Notes under the pieces: model-generated
Databases searched by the model: none
Told to the model about the DNA's origin: nothing
The model's input: the letters and a program-made list of their open reading frames with translations, nothing else
Shown here: positions 15,210-23,017 of the stretch, piece after piece
Layout of the letters: the number at the start of each line of letters is the position of its first letter
Numbering within the stretch: the stretch's first letter is position 1
Program-made: the position numbers and the translations under genes
Source of the DNA: Comamonadaceae bacterium CG_4_9_14_3_um_filter_60_33
GTDB taxonomy: Bacteria > Pseudomonadota > Gammaproteobacteria > Burkholderiales > Burkholderiaceae_C
Assembly (NCBI GenBank): GCA_002789915.1
Contig: PFUD01000104.1
Span: 1 to 37,796 of the forward strand
Direction of reading: 5' to 3'
Length of the DNA stretch: 37,796 bases

Positions 15210-16757
15210 ATGACAGCCATGCAAGCAAAAATTGAAGAACTCCACCGCCGCCAGGACCAGGCTTACCTGGGTGGCGGTGCCGACAAACAAGACAAGCAGC
15301 GCCAAGGCGGCCGTCTTACCGCGCGCGAGCGGGTGGCAGCTTTGGTGGATGAAGGCAGCTTTGACGAGGTGGGCCTGTTCGTCAACCACCATGCTTCCTC
15401 GTTCGGCATGCAGGGCAAACAGCTGGCGGCAGATGGTGTCATCACCGGTGCCGCGTCAGTGCACGGCCGCCTGGTGCACCTGGCCAGCCAGGACTTTACG
15501 GTGGCGGGCGGCTCGGCGGGTGAAATGCATTCAATCAAGGTGGCCGACATCATGAAAGAGTCGCTGCGCACCGGCTCGCCCTTTGTCTTCATCAACGACT
15601 CGGGCGGCGCGCGGGTGCAAGAAGGCATTGCCTCGCTGTCGGGCTACGGCAAGGTGTTTCAGGCCAATGTGCTGCTGTCGGGCGCTGTGCCGCAAATCTC
15701 CTTGATCTGCGGCCCCTGTGCCGGTGGCGCGGCCTACAGCCCGGCGCTGACCGACTTCATCATCCAGACGCGTCAGGCACAGATGTTCATCACCGGCCCG
15801 CAAGTGATCAAGCAGGTCACCGGCGAAGACGTTACCGCCGAAGAACTGGGCGGCGCCGACGCCCACATGGTGCACTCGGGCGTGATCCACTTCATTGCCG
15901 ACGACGACCAGCATGCCATCGCGCTGTGCCACAAACTGCTCAGTTTTCTACCCGCCAACAACCTCGAAGACCCGCCGCAGACCGAGGGCGACCGCTCGGT
16001 AGAGCCAAACCCGGCGCTGGAAAGCATCCTGCCCGAAGAGTCCAAAAAGGGCTACGACGTGCGCGCCGTGATTGAGCCGATTGTCGATTTTGGTGACTTC
16101 TTTGAAGTCCAGGCCGGCCACGCCATGAACATCGTGGTGGGCTTTGCCCGCATTTGCGGTGGCTCGGTCGGCATCATTGCCAACCAGCCTTCCGTGCTTG
16201 CCGGTGCGCTCGACATCAATGCCGCCAGCAAGGCCGCGCGATTCATCCGCTTTTGCAACGCCTTCAACATCCCGCTGGTCACGCTGGTCGATGTGCCCGG
16301 CTTCATGCCCGGCGTGGCGCAGGAATACGGCGGCATCATCCGCCACGGTGCCAAGCTGCTGTTTGCCTACGCCGAGGCCACCGTGCCCAAGGTCACTGTC
16401 ATCCTGCGCAAAAGTTATGGCGGCGCCTACCTGGCCATGTGCGGCAAAGACCTCGACGCCGACCGCGTGTTTGCCTGGCCCACGGCCGAGATTGCGGTCA
16501 TGGGTGCCGAAGGTGCCGCAGAAATTGTCTTTCGCAAGGAAATTGCCGAAGCCGCTGACCCGGCCGAGCGCCGCCAGGAGCTGATTCAAAGCTACCGCGA
16601 CACCTTCTCCAACCCCTATGTGGCCGCCGAGCAGCGCTTGGTGGACTCGGTGATTGAGCCCAAAAACACCCGCCGCCACATTGCCCAGGCGCTGGAATAC
16701 TTAAAGATCAAGCGGGTGCCCATGCCGCACAAGAAACACGGTCTCACCCCGCTCTAA
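15210..16757 (+). CDS. Transcarboxylase 12S subunit (methylmalonyl-CoA carboxyltransferase, MmdA-like)
   Basis: The 515-residue protein is a carboxyl transferase with the two crotonase-like halves of acyl-CoA carboxylase beta subunits. N-terminal half: GSFDEVGLFVNHHASSFGM, ASQDFTVAGGSAGEMHSIK, INDSGGARVQEGIASLSGYG and CGPCAGGAAYSPALTDF. C-terminal half: NQPSVLAGALDINAASKAARF, LVDVPGFMPGVAQEYGGIIRHGAK and SYGGAYLAMCGKDLDADRVFAWP. Sequence and length follow the 12S subunit, which exchanges CO2 between methylmalonyl-CoA and biotin. Propionyl-CoA carboxylase beta is the close alternative, but no biotin carboxylase gene is adjacent and a 5S gene is. It lies 12 bp after 5S. Confidence 0.88.
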   Translation: MTAMQAKIEELHRRQDQAYLGGGADKQDKQRQGGRLTARERVAALVDEGSFDEVGLFVNHHASSFGMQGKQLAADGVITGAASVHGRLVHLASQDFTVAGGSAGEMHSIKVADIMKESLRTGSPFVFINDSGGARVQEGIASLSGYGKVFQANVLLSGAVPQISLICGPCAGGAAYSPALTDFIIQTRQAQMFITGPQVIKQVTGEDVTAEELGGADAHMVHSGVIHFIADDDQHAIALCHKLLSFLPANNLEDPPQTEGDRSVEPNPALESILPEESKKGYDVRAVIEPIVDFGDFFEVQAGHAMNIVVGFARICGGSVGIIANQPSVLAGALDINAASKAARFIRFCNAFNIPLVTLVDVPGFMPGVAQEYGGIIRHGAKLLFAYAEATVPKVTVILRKSYGGAYLAMCGKDLDADRVFAWPTAEIAVMGAEGAAEIVFRKEIAEAADPAERRQELIQSYRDTFSNPYVAAEQRLVDSVIEPKNTRRHIAQALEYLKIKRVPMPHKKHGLTPL

Positions 16758-16767
16758 AAAGCCTGTC

Positions 16768-17037
16768 ATGCAACAACAAAACAACGACACGCTGGCCCTG
16801 ATCGCGCAAATGCGCGAGGAGTTAAGCACACTGCAAAGCCGCGTCACCACGCTGGAGCGCCTGGCCGCCAAAGCCGCAGCTGCCAGTGTCAGCGACGAAG
16901 ACATGCTGGCCATCTCTGCTGCCGTGGCGGCCTTCCTTGGCGTGCGCGCCCGCGTTCGCCAGGTGCGCCTGGTGCACTCCAGCGCCTGGGCCCAGGTGGG
17001 CCGCATGGGCACCCACGCATCGCACCATACCCATTGA
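16768..17037 (+). CDS. Small accessory protein between the 12S and 1.3S genes
   Basis: The 89-residue protein has an N-terminal heptad-like helix (ALIAQMREELSTLQSRVTTLERL, residues about 9-31) that probably forms a coiled coil. Then come SDEDMLAISAAVAAFLGVRARVRQVRLV and a tail with WAQVGR and several His. There is no signal peptide or membrane segment. Short proteins ending in a W-x2-GR pattern occur between the carboxyltransferase and biotin carrier genes of methylmalonyl-CoA decarboxylases and transcarboxylases, where they may aid assembly. I assign the role from position and this pattern only. It starts 10 bp after 12S and ends 11 bp before the 1.3S GTG. Confidence 0.65.
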   Translation: MQQQNNDTLALIAQMREELSTLQSRVTTLERLAAKAAAASVSDEDMLAISAAVAAFLGVRARVRQVRLVHSSAWAQVGRMGTHASHHTH

Positions 17038-17048
17038 TCGGAACTACC

Positions 17049-17450
17049 GTGAAACTACGCATCACCCTGGACGACAAAACCTTTGAAGTCGAGGTCGAAG
17101 TGGCCGAAACTGACCACGCCAGCCTGCCCCCAGCCTACCCGGTGGGCTCGGCACGGCTCACCGGCAGTGCGGCTGCCAGCGCACCTGCTGGCACACCCTC
17201 AGCCACCGGCAACCCGCCAGCAACCGTAGCCGATGAAAGCAAAGCCTGTCGCAGCCCGGTGTCTGGCGTGGTGGTGAAAGTAGTGGCCGCGTCCGGTGCC
17301 AACATCAACGCCGGCGACTCCATCCTGATCCTGGAAGCCATGAAGATGGAAACCAACATCACCGCCCCGGTCTCGGGCGTGATCGCCAGCATCAAGGTGG
17401 CCCAAGGCGACCGCGTGCAAACGGGGGATGTGCTGGTGGAGTTTGTTTGA
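17049..17450 (+). CDS. Transcarboxylase 1.3S subunit (biotin carboxyl carrier protein)
   Basis: The 133-residue protein carries the biotin that shuttles CO2 between the 12S and 5S subunits. From the GTG at 17049 it begins VKLRITLDDKTFEVEVEV, closely like the N-terminus of 1.3S, then has an Ala/Pro/Gly-rich linker (about 30-65) and a biotinyl domain (about 67-133). The biotin acceptor is Lys99 in EAMKMET. The frame stays open five codons upstream, but GTG aligns with the family start. It closes the unit; 198 bp separate it from ccdA. No biotin carboxylase follows, as expected for a transcarboxylase and not for an acyl-CoA carboxylase. Confidence 0.9.
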   Translation: MKLRITLDDKTFEVEVEVAETDHASLPPAYPVGSARLTGSAAASAPAGTPSATGNPPATVADESKACRSPVSGVVVKVVAASGANINAGDSILILEAMKMETNITAPVSGVIASIKVAQGDRVQTGDVLVEFV

Positions 17451-17605
17451 GCCAAGTACAACTGACGAGCGTGTTGATACTGGTCACATAAGGGTTTTCC
17501 ATGAACGCTTGGTCGGTTCAAAATGACTCGACTTTGCGGCGTTTAAAGTGCCTTTGCTTGATCCGTTTGAACAGCAGGCTGCCAGCTGGCCGCGCAACAC
17601 ACCTA

Positions 17606-17626
17606 AATGCGCATATGATGCGCATT
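17606..17626. promoter_or_regulatory. 21-bp palindrome, probable CcdAB operator
   Basis: AATGCGCAT and ATGCGCATT form a perfect 9-bp inverted repeat around an ATG spacer, ending 22 bp before the ccdA start. It encloses a -10-like TATGAT (17614-17619), so a bound protein would cover the promoter. CcdA-CcdB complexes repress their own operon through sites in this position in known systems; here the assignment is from position and symmetry. Confidence 0.6.
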
Positions 17627-17648
17627 CTTAAACAACAAGCAATATGCC

Positions 17649-17897
17649 ATGCCTGTCGCTACCAACCTTAAACGCAAACGGCCCGTCAATCTGACACTGA
17701 GTGTTGGCTTGGTGGCGCAGGCCAAAACCTATACCAACAATCTGTCCGAGACCATAGAGTCGCTGTTGGCCGAATTTGTGGCCCAACAAGCGCGCGCGCA
17801 GCACGATCACAGGCAAGCGATCGACACGTGTGTGTCGGACTGGAACGCGGTGCATGCCCGCGTGGGCTCCTTTGCTGACGAACACGTCAACCTGTAA
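17649..17897 (+). CDS. ccdA: CcdA-type antitoxin
   Basis: The 82-residue protein has the CcdA layout: a short basic N-terminus (LKRKRPVNLTLS) followed by a ribbon-helix-helix-like segment (VNLTLSVGLVAQAKTYTNNLSETIESLLAEFV, about 13-44) for DNA binding. The acidic or polar C-terminal tail (HDHRQAIDTCVSDWNAVHARVGSFADEHVNL) would bind and neutralise CcdB; the paired D.....W motif is typical. The stop overlaps the ccdB start by one base (TAATG). The 9-bp-arm palindrome just upstream is the likely autoregulatory site. The pair sits between a metabolic operon and mutL with no other mobile element. Confidence 0.85.
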   Translation: MPVATNLKRKRPVNLTLSVGLVAQAKTYTNNLSETIESLLAEFVAQQARAQHDHRQAIDTCVSDWNAVHARVGSFADEHVNL

Positions 17898-18226
17898 TGG
17901 CCCAGTTTGATGTCCATCGCAACAAAGGCACGTTGCGTGAATCCATTCCCTTTGTCGTCCTGGTGCAATCGGCACAGTTTGACGCTTATCGCAGGTGCGT
18001 CGTTGTGCCGCTGGTTCGGCGCAGCATGCTGCCCATCCATACGCCGACGGTCGGCAGGCGCATGAACCCGAAATTTCATGTGGACGGCATCGATGTGGTG
18101 TTACACCCCCTGGACATGGTATCGGTATCGGTAGATCAGTTGGGTGTACACATTGGCTCTTTGGCAGAACATGGACAAAGCATTGCAGACGCGCTGGACG
18201 AACTGCTGACCCGGTCCTGGGGCTGA
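17897..18226 (+). CDS. ccdB: CcdB-type gyrase toxin
   Basis: The 109-residue protein resembles CcdB throughout: MAQFDVHRNKG at the start, IPFVVLVQSAQFDAYRRCVVVPLV in the middle, then MNPKFHVDGIDVVLHPLDMVSVS and SLAEHGQSIADALDELL. CcdB poisons DNA gyrase by trapping it on cut DNA. In F-plasmid CcdB the last residues (Trp99, Gly100, Ile101) contact gyrase; here the protein ends SWG, so the Trp-Gly pair is kept and the Ile is lost. Whether it is still toxic cannot be judged from sequence. One base separates its stop from the mutL ATG (18228). Confidence 0.88.
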   Translation: MAQFDVHRNKGTLRESIPFVVLVQSAQFDAYRRCVVVPLVRRSMLPIHTPTVGRRMNPKFHVDGIDVVLHPLDMVSVSVDQLGVHIGSLAEHGQSIADALDELLTRSWG

Positions 18227-18227
18227 T

Positions 18228-20117
18228 ATGAACGAGCCATTCCCTCTGCGCCGCCCCATCCGCGAACTCCCCGACACGCTGATCAGTCAGATTGCTGCTG
18301 GCGAAGTGGTGGAGCGGCCGGCCTCAGTGGTGCGTGAACTTCTTGACAACGCGCTTGATGCCGGCGCCAGCCAGATCACCGTGCGGCTCCTCGCTGGCGG
18401 CGTGCGCCTGATCAGCGTGGAAGACGATGGCGCTGGCATTCTGCCCGACGAGCTGCCGATGGCGCTCAAGCGCCACGCCACCAGCAAGATCGGCAGCCTG
18501 GCTGACCTGGAGTCGGTCGGCACCATGGGTTTTCGCGGCGAGGCGCTGGCCGCCATCAACGCCATTGCCGATTGCGCCCTGCTGTCGCGCGTCAATGGCC
18601 AAACCCACGCCTACCTCCTTGAAGGCCAGACTGGAGAGATCACGCCAGTGGCGCGAAGCACCGGCACCACGGTCGAGGTCAAGGAGCTGTTTTTCAGCAC
18701 GCCAGCGCGGCGCAAGTTCCTCAAGACCGACGCGACTGAGCTGGCGCATTGCGTCGAAGCGGTGCGGCGCCACGCACTGGTGCGGCCTGATGTCGGTTTT
18801 GCCATTTGGCATGAAGGCAAACTGGTCGAGCAATGGCGGCGCTGCGGCGAGTTGGCCAGTCTGCCCGCACTGGAGCAGCGCCTGACCGATGTGCTGGGTG
18901 CTGATTTTGTCGAGCGCTCGGTGTGGGTCGATTTCTCCACCAGCGCCACGCCCGGCCGCCCGGACTACGCCCCAATCATCAAGGTTTGGGGCCGCGTTGG
19001 TATTCCCGACGCGGCCAGGGCGCGTGCCGACCAGCAGTTCTGCTATGTCAACGGCCGCTTTGTGCGTGACAAGGTCATCACCCACGCCGCCCGCAGCGCC
19101 TATGAAGACGTGCTGCACGGCCAGCGCCAACCGGTTTACGCGCTCTACATTGACATTGACCCGACGCGCGTCGATGTCAACGTGCACCCGACCAAGATCG
19201 AGGTGCGCTTTCGCGACAGCCGCGAAGTGCACCAAGCGGTGCGCCATGCGGTGGAAAGTGCGCTGGCGGCGCCGCGTGCCGGGCAGGTGTCGCCACAAGT
19301 GGCCACCTCGCTGGTGCGGACCGAGTCAGCGGCCCAAGTCACCGATTGGGGTCAGGCGTTGTCGCCGGAAAGCACCAGCCCGATTTTGTCGCCGGCCTCC
19401 TATTCCTACACGCAGGCAGGGATGCATTTTGAGGCACCAGTGGGCCATCGCGTCAGTGACCTGGCAGCGCTGTGGCAGCCCCAGCCCACGGCGGTTCCCC
19501 TGCCAGCGAACGACTGGCCGCTAGGCCGCGCGCTGGCGCAACTCAAAGGGGTTTACATCCTGGCCGAAAACGCGCAGGGGCTGATCATTGTTGACATGCA
19601 CGCGGCGCACGAGCGCATCGTTTACGAGCGGCTCAAGGCGCAATGGGCTGACACCTTGGGCGCCTCGAACTCATCCAGCCTGCCAAGCCAACCCCTGCTG
19701 ATTCCCGCCACCTTTGCCGCCACACCGATCGAAGTCGCCACGGCAGAAACCAACGCTGCCACGCTGCACCTTCTCGGTCTCGACATCACGCCGTTTTCCG
19801 GCAAGACGCTGGCGGTTCGCGCCGTGCCGACCACGCTGGCGCAAGGCGATGCCGTAGAACTGGCGCGTAGCGTGCTGACTGAATTGAGCCAGCACGAGGC
19901 CAACACCGTGGTGCAACGCGCCCACAACGAGCTGCTCGGCACCATGGCCTGTCACGGCGCGGTGCGCGCCAACCGCCATCTGACGCTGGAAGAGATGAAC
20001 GCGCTGCTGCGGCAGATGGAGGCCACCGAACGAAGTGATCAGTGCAACCACGGCCGCCCCACCTGGCGACAAGTGAGCCTGCGCGAGCTCGACACCTTGT
20101 TCATGCGCGGGCGTTGA
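18228..20117 (+). CDS. mutL: DNA mismatch repair protein MutL
   Basis: The 629-residue protein couples MutS recognition to strand removal. The GHKL ATPase domain (about 15-340) has VVRELLDNALDAGA, DDGAGI, and GFRGEALAAI. A variable linker (about 345-430) joins the C-terminal dimerisation domain. That domain keeps IIVDMHAAHERIVYERL, the form of the DQHA-x2-E-x4-E metal motif found in MutL proteins with endonuclease activity, so this MutL probably nicks DNA; no mutH is visible. The ATG is one base after the ccdB stop, so the toxin-antitoxin operon may feed transcription into mutL. Confidence 0.95.
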   Translation: MNEPFPLRRPIRELPDTLISQIAAGEVVERPASVVRELLDNALDAGASQITVRLLAGGVRLISVEDDGAGILPDELPMALKRHATSKIGSLADLESVGTMGFRGEALAAINAIADCALLSRVNGQTHAYLLEGQTGEITPVARSTGTTVEVKELFFSTPARRKFLKTDATELAHCVEAVRRHALVRPDVGFAIWHEGKLVEQWRRCGELASLPALEQRLTDVLGADFVERSVWVDFSTSATPGRPDYAPIIKVWGRVGIPDAARARADQQFCYVNGRFVRDKVITHAARSAYEDVLHGQRQPVYALYIDIDPTRVDVNVHPTKIEVRFRDSREVHQAVRHAVESALAAPRAGQVSPQVATSLVRTESAAQVTDWGQALSPESTSPILSPASYSYTQAGMHFEAPVGHRVSDLAALWQPQPTAVPLPANDWPLGRALAQLKGVYILAENAQGLIIVDMHAAHERIVYERLKAQWADTLGASNSSSLPSQPLLIPATFAATPIEVATAETNAATLHLLGLDITPFSGKTLAVRAVPTTLAQGDAVELARSVLTELSQHEANTVVQRAHNELLGTMACHGAVRANRHLTLEEMNALLRQMEATERSDQCNHGRPTWRQVSLRELDTLFMRGR

Positions 20118-20121
20118 CGTT

Positions 20122-21525
20122 TTGCTCCGCCCCTTCAAACAACTGATGCGCCACCCGGCGCAGCGCAACCGGCTCGACACCGAACTGCGTCAGCTTTGGC
20201 ACCTGGCCTGGCCGATCCTGGTCGGGCAACTGGCTTATGTGGGCATGGGCGTTGTCGAGGTCGCCATGGCCGGCCATGCCTCGGTGCAAGATCTGGCAGC
20301 CGTGTCGCTCGGGGTGTCGATCTGGAACATGCTGATGCTCACCGTCATGGGCGTCATGATGGCCATCAACCCGATCGTGGCGCACCATGTGGGCGCTGGT
20401 GAAATTGACGAAATCCCGCACAAGGTGCGCCAGGCTTTGTGGAAGGCGCTCGGGATTGGCCTGCTCGGCTGTCTGCTGGCCAACCTGGCGGCGCTGGTGT
20501 TTGATCACCTGAGTCTGGAGCCGCGCGTGCACGACATGGCTCGGGACTTTGTGCTGATCACCAGCCTGGCGCTGCCGCTGTTTGCCTGCTACCGCGTGCT
20601 GTATGGCTACAGCACCAGCCTGAATCAGACCAAGCCGCTGATGGTGATTGCCCTGTTGTCACTGGGGCTCAACATCGTCGTCAACTGGCTGCTGGTGTTC
20701 GGCAACCTGGGCTTTCCGCAGCTCGGCGGGGTTGGTTGCGCCTGGGCCACGCTGCTCACCGTCAGTTTTAACCTGGCCGCGCTCATCTGGTGGATGCGGC
20801 GCTCAGTCGTTTACCACGCAAGCTGGCCTTTTGATCACTTCGAGGCACCACGCTGGCCCACCATCAAAAGCCAGCTCAAACTGGGCCTGCCGATTGGCGT
20901 GACCTATTTCGCCGAGACCAGCGCGTTCAGCCTGATTTCGCTGCTGATTGCCAAATTTGGCAGCACGCAGATGGCCGCGCATCAGATCGCGCTCAATTTC
21001 ACCTCGCTGGTGTTCATGGTGCCGCTCAGCCTGGGGCTGGCGCTGCTGACGCGCGTGGGCCAGTCGCTGGGTGCGGGCAACCCCACCAGGGCACGCTACC
21101 AGGCTTGGGTCGGTGTGGCGTTGGGATTGGGCTTTGCCGCCGTCTCGGCGACGCTAATTGCCGTCTTTAACCAGCAGGTGGCCAGCGCTTACACCAACGA
21201 TGCCGCTGTGGTGGCGCTCACCGCGCAACTGCTGTTGCTAGCGGCATTTTTTCAGCTTTCGGATGCCACCCAGGTCATTGCCAGTTGCGCCGTGCGCGGC
21301 TACAAGGTCACGCGCACCCCCATGTTGATCCACATGACGGCGTTTTGGTTGATCGGCCTGCCGCTGGGCGTCACCCTCGGGCTGGCGCCAGACTGGATGC
21401 CTTGGGCACCCGCTCAACCCATGGCCGCCCAGGGCTTCTGGATTGCGCTGATTGTGGGTCTGACCATTGCCGCGCTTGGGCTCACGGCACTGCTCAGACG
21501 CGTGGCACGCAGCCAGATACGCTGA
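20122..21525 (+). CDS. MATE family multidrug efflux transporter
   Basis: The 467-residue protein has twelve predicted membrane segments in two MatE repeats. Marks include LAWPILVGQLAYVGMGVVEVAMAGHAS near the N-terminus, MGVMMAINPIVAHHVGAG, and VGVACAWAT-like text near residue 210. In the second half are GLPIGVTYFAETSAFSLISLLI and QMAAHQIALNFTSLVFMVPLSLGLAL. NorM-type MATE proteins export cationic compounds in exchange for Na+ or H+. The start is uncertain: TTG 20122 or ATG 20146, neither with a clear Shine-Dalgarno. It follows mutL by 4 bp, probably in the same transcript, and converges on scoB. Confidence 0.88.
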   Translation: MLRPFKQLMRHPAQRNRLDTELRQLWHLAWPILVGQLAYVGMGVVEVAMAGHASVQDLAAVSLGVSIWNMLMLTVMGVMMAINPIVAHHVGAGEIDEIPHKVRQALWKALGIGLLGCLLANLAALVFDHLSLEPRVHDMARDFVLITSLALPLFACYRVLYGYSTSLNQTKPLMVIALLSLGLNIVVNWLLVFGNLGFPQLGGVGCAWATLLTVSFNLAALIWWMRRSVVYHASWPFDHFEAPRWPTIKSQLKLGLPIGVTYFAETSAFSLISLLIAKFGSTQMAAHQIALNFTSLVFMVPLSLGLALLTRVGQSLGAGNPTRARYQAWVGVALGLGFAAVSATLIAVFNQQVASAYTNDAAVVALTAQLLLLAAFFQLSDATQVIASCAVRGYKVTRTPMLIHMTAFWLIGLPLGVTLGLAPDWMPWAPAQPMAAQGFWIALIVGLTIAALGLTALLRRVARSQIR

Positions 21526-21542
21526 TCGGATCGGATCGGATC
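21524..21542. repeat. GATCG short tandem repeat between convergent genes
   Basis: Four near-perfect 5-bp GATCG units join the stop of the MATE gene (TGA, 21523-21525) to the stop of scoB (21541-21543). Both stop codons include repeat bases. It may be a slippage-prone tract; no function is visible. Confidence 0.6.
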
Positions 21543-22185
21543 AGTGCAGTTGCACGCCGGTTTTGGACTGCAGTTCTTCCATCGTCACGCCGGGTGCGCG
21601 CTGCACCACCTTGATGCCGTGCGGTGTGATGTCGAGCACGGCCAGGTCGGTGATGATGCGATCCACCACGCCCACGCCAGTCAGCGGCAGGGTGCAGCTG
21701 GGCAGAATCTTCATGTCGATGGTGCCGTCTTTCTTTTTGGCCACGTGCTCCATCAGCACCACCACGTTTTTCACGCCACCGACCAGGTCCATGGCGCCGC
21801 CCATGCCCTTGACCATCTTGCCCGGAATCATCCAGTTGGCCAAATCGCCGGTTTCACTGACCTGCATGGCGCCCAGAATGCTCAGGTTGATCTTGCCGCC
21901 GCGAATCATGGCAAAGCTCTCATGGCTGCCAAAAATGCTGGAGCCGGGGATGGTGGTCACGGTTTGTTTGCCGGCATTGATCAGGTCGGCATCAACTTCC
22001 GTCTCGGTCGGGAACGGGCCAATGCCAAGCATGCCGTTTTCGCTTTGCAGCCAGACCTCGATCTCGGGCGACACAAAATTGGCCACCAGTGTCGGCAGGC
22101 CAATGCCCAGGTTCACATAAAAACCGTCCTGCAATTCTGCTGCGGCCAAAGCGGCCATTTCGTCGTGTGTCCAAGCCATGATCAA
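21541..22185 (-). CDS. scoB: 3-oxoacid CoA-transferase subunit B
   Basis: The 214-residue subunit of a class I CoA-transferase has the catalytic-loop motif [14 protein letters not shown], whose Glu forms the glutamyl-CoA intermediate. Other family text includes [31 protein letters not shown] and [19 protein letters not shown]. With ScoA it moves CoA from succinyl-CoA (or another donor) to acetoacetate or a related 3-oxo acid, allowing use of ketone bodies or polyhydroxybutyrate products. Succinyl-CoA is the usual donor, but the donor cannot be fixed by sequence. Its ATG overlaps the scoA stop by 4 bp. Confidence 0.92.
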   Translation of the reverse strand: MIMAWTHDEMAALAAAELQDGFYVNLGIGLPTLVANFVSPEIEVWLQSENGMLGIGPFPTETEVDADLINAGKQTVTTIPGSSIFGSHESFAMIRGGKINLSILGAMQVSETGDLANWMIPGKMVKGMGGAMDLVGGVKNVVVLMEHVAKKKDGTIDMKILPSCTLPLTGVGVVDRIITDLAVLDITPHGIKVVQRAPGVTMEELQSKTGVQLH

Positions 22186-22889
22186 ACTCCTGCTTTCGGT
22201 GTGATAGTTCTTTTCTCAATGCGCTTCTCAGGGGCGGCATTGAGCACGATGCGGTTCACATAGATACCGGGCAAATGCACGCTGTCGGGGTCGAATGTGC
22301 CGGTTTCAACAATCTCTTCCACTTCCACCACAGTGATCTTGCCGGCCATGGCCACGGCCGGATTGAAGTTGCGCGCGGTGCGCCGAAACAGCAGGTTGCC
22401 GCTCTTGTCGGCTTTCCAGGCTTTCACCAGCGACACATCAGGCACCAACGCATGCTCGAGGATGTAGACATGGCCGTCAAAAACGCGGTTCTCCTTGCCC
22501 TCGGCCACCAGCGTGCCAACCCCGGTGCGCACATAAAACGCGGGAATGCCGGCGCCGCCGGCGCGTAGCTTTTCAGCCAGCGTGCCCTGCGGGGTGAATT
22601 CAAGCTGCAGTTCACCAGCCAAAAACTGGCGTTCGAACTCTTTGTTTTCACCCACATAGCTGGAGATCATCTTGCTGATCTGGTGCGTTTCGAGCAGCTT
22701 GCCCAAACCAAAGCCATCGACACCAGCATTGTTTGAAATGACAGTGAGGTCGCTCACGCCGCTGTCGCGTAAGGCGTCGATCAGCGCCTCAGGAATGCCG
22801 CACAAGCCAAAACCGCCGACAGCCAGTAATTGACCGTCGCTGACAATGCCTTGCAGCGCTGCGGCTGCGGATGGGTAAATTTTGTTCAC
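22182..22889 (-). CDS. scoA: 3-oxoacid CoA-transferase subunit A
   Basis: The 235-residue partner of ScoB carries the CoA-transferase signature [24 protein letters not shown] near the N-terminus. It continues with [68 protein letters not shown] and [13 protein letters not shown]. The GTG at 22889, with AGGAGA eight bases upstream, matches the usual beginning (MNKIYPSA); an ATG eight codons further upstream precedes that ribosome site. The gene is divergent from a PAS-LuxR regulator, whose intergenic region carries inverted repeats, so control by that regulator is likely. Confidence 0.92.
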   Translation of the reverse strand: MNKIYPSAAAALQGIVSDGQLLAVGGFGLCGIPEALIDALRDSGVSDLTVISNNAGVDGFGLGKLLETHQISKMISSYVGENKEFERQFLAGELQLEFTPQGTLAEKLRAGGAGIPAFYVRTGVGTLVAEGKENRVFDGHVYILEHALVPDVSLVKAWKADKSGNLLFRRTARNFNPAVAMAGKITVVEVEEIVETGTFDPDSVHLPGIYVNRIVLNAAPEKRIEKRTITPKAGV

Positions 22890-22909
22890 TTGAACTTTCT
22901 CCTGATAAA

Positions 22910-22991
22910 GCAACGATATTGCAACGATACTACTTATTCTTATACGTAGTTTTCCGTAAGGTGCAAACCCTACTTACCGGTGCTCTGACCC
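22910..22991. promoter_or_regulatory. Divergent scoA/luxR control region with repeats
   Basis: GCAACGATA occurs twice 11 bp apart (22910 and 22921), about one helical turn. ACTAC (22929-22933) pairs with GTAGT (22946-22950), and CCGTAAG (22954-22960) is nearly inverted by CTTACCGG (22973-22980). These are candidate binding sites for the PAS-LuxR protein. GTGCTCTGACCC (22980-22991) is a 12-base match to the core of the REP-like repeats at 383-495. No hexamer pair stands out as a promoter. Confidence 0.4.
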
Positions 22992-23017
22992 ACACGCTTT
23001 CCCTATTTTTGCGACTT

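Noticed and set aside
15210-16757. Propionyl-CoA or methylcrotonyl-CoA carboxylase beta subunit
   Set aside because: No biotin carboxylase gene accompanies it, and the neighbouring 5S and stand-alone biotin carrier fit transcarboxylase; kept as an alternative in the annotation.
13698-17450. Na+-pumping oxaloacetate decarboxylase or methylmalonyl-CoA decarboxylase
   Set aside because: These need a large membrane beta subunit, which is absent; the presence of both 5S and 12S proteins points to a transcarboxylase.
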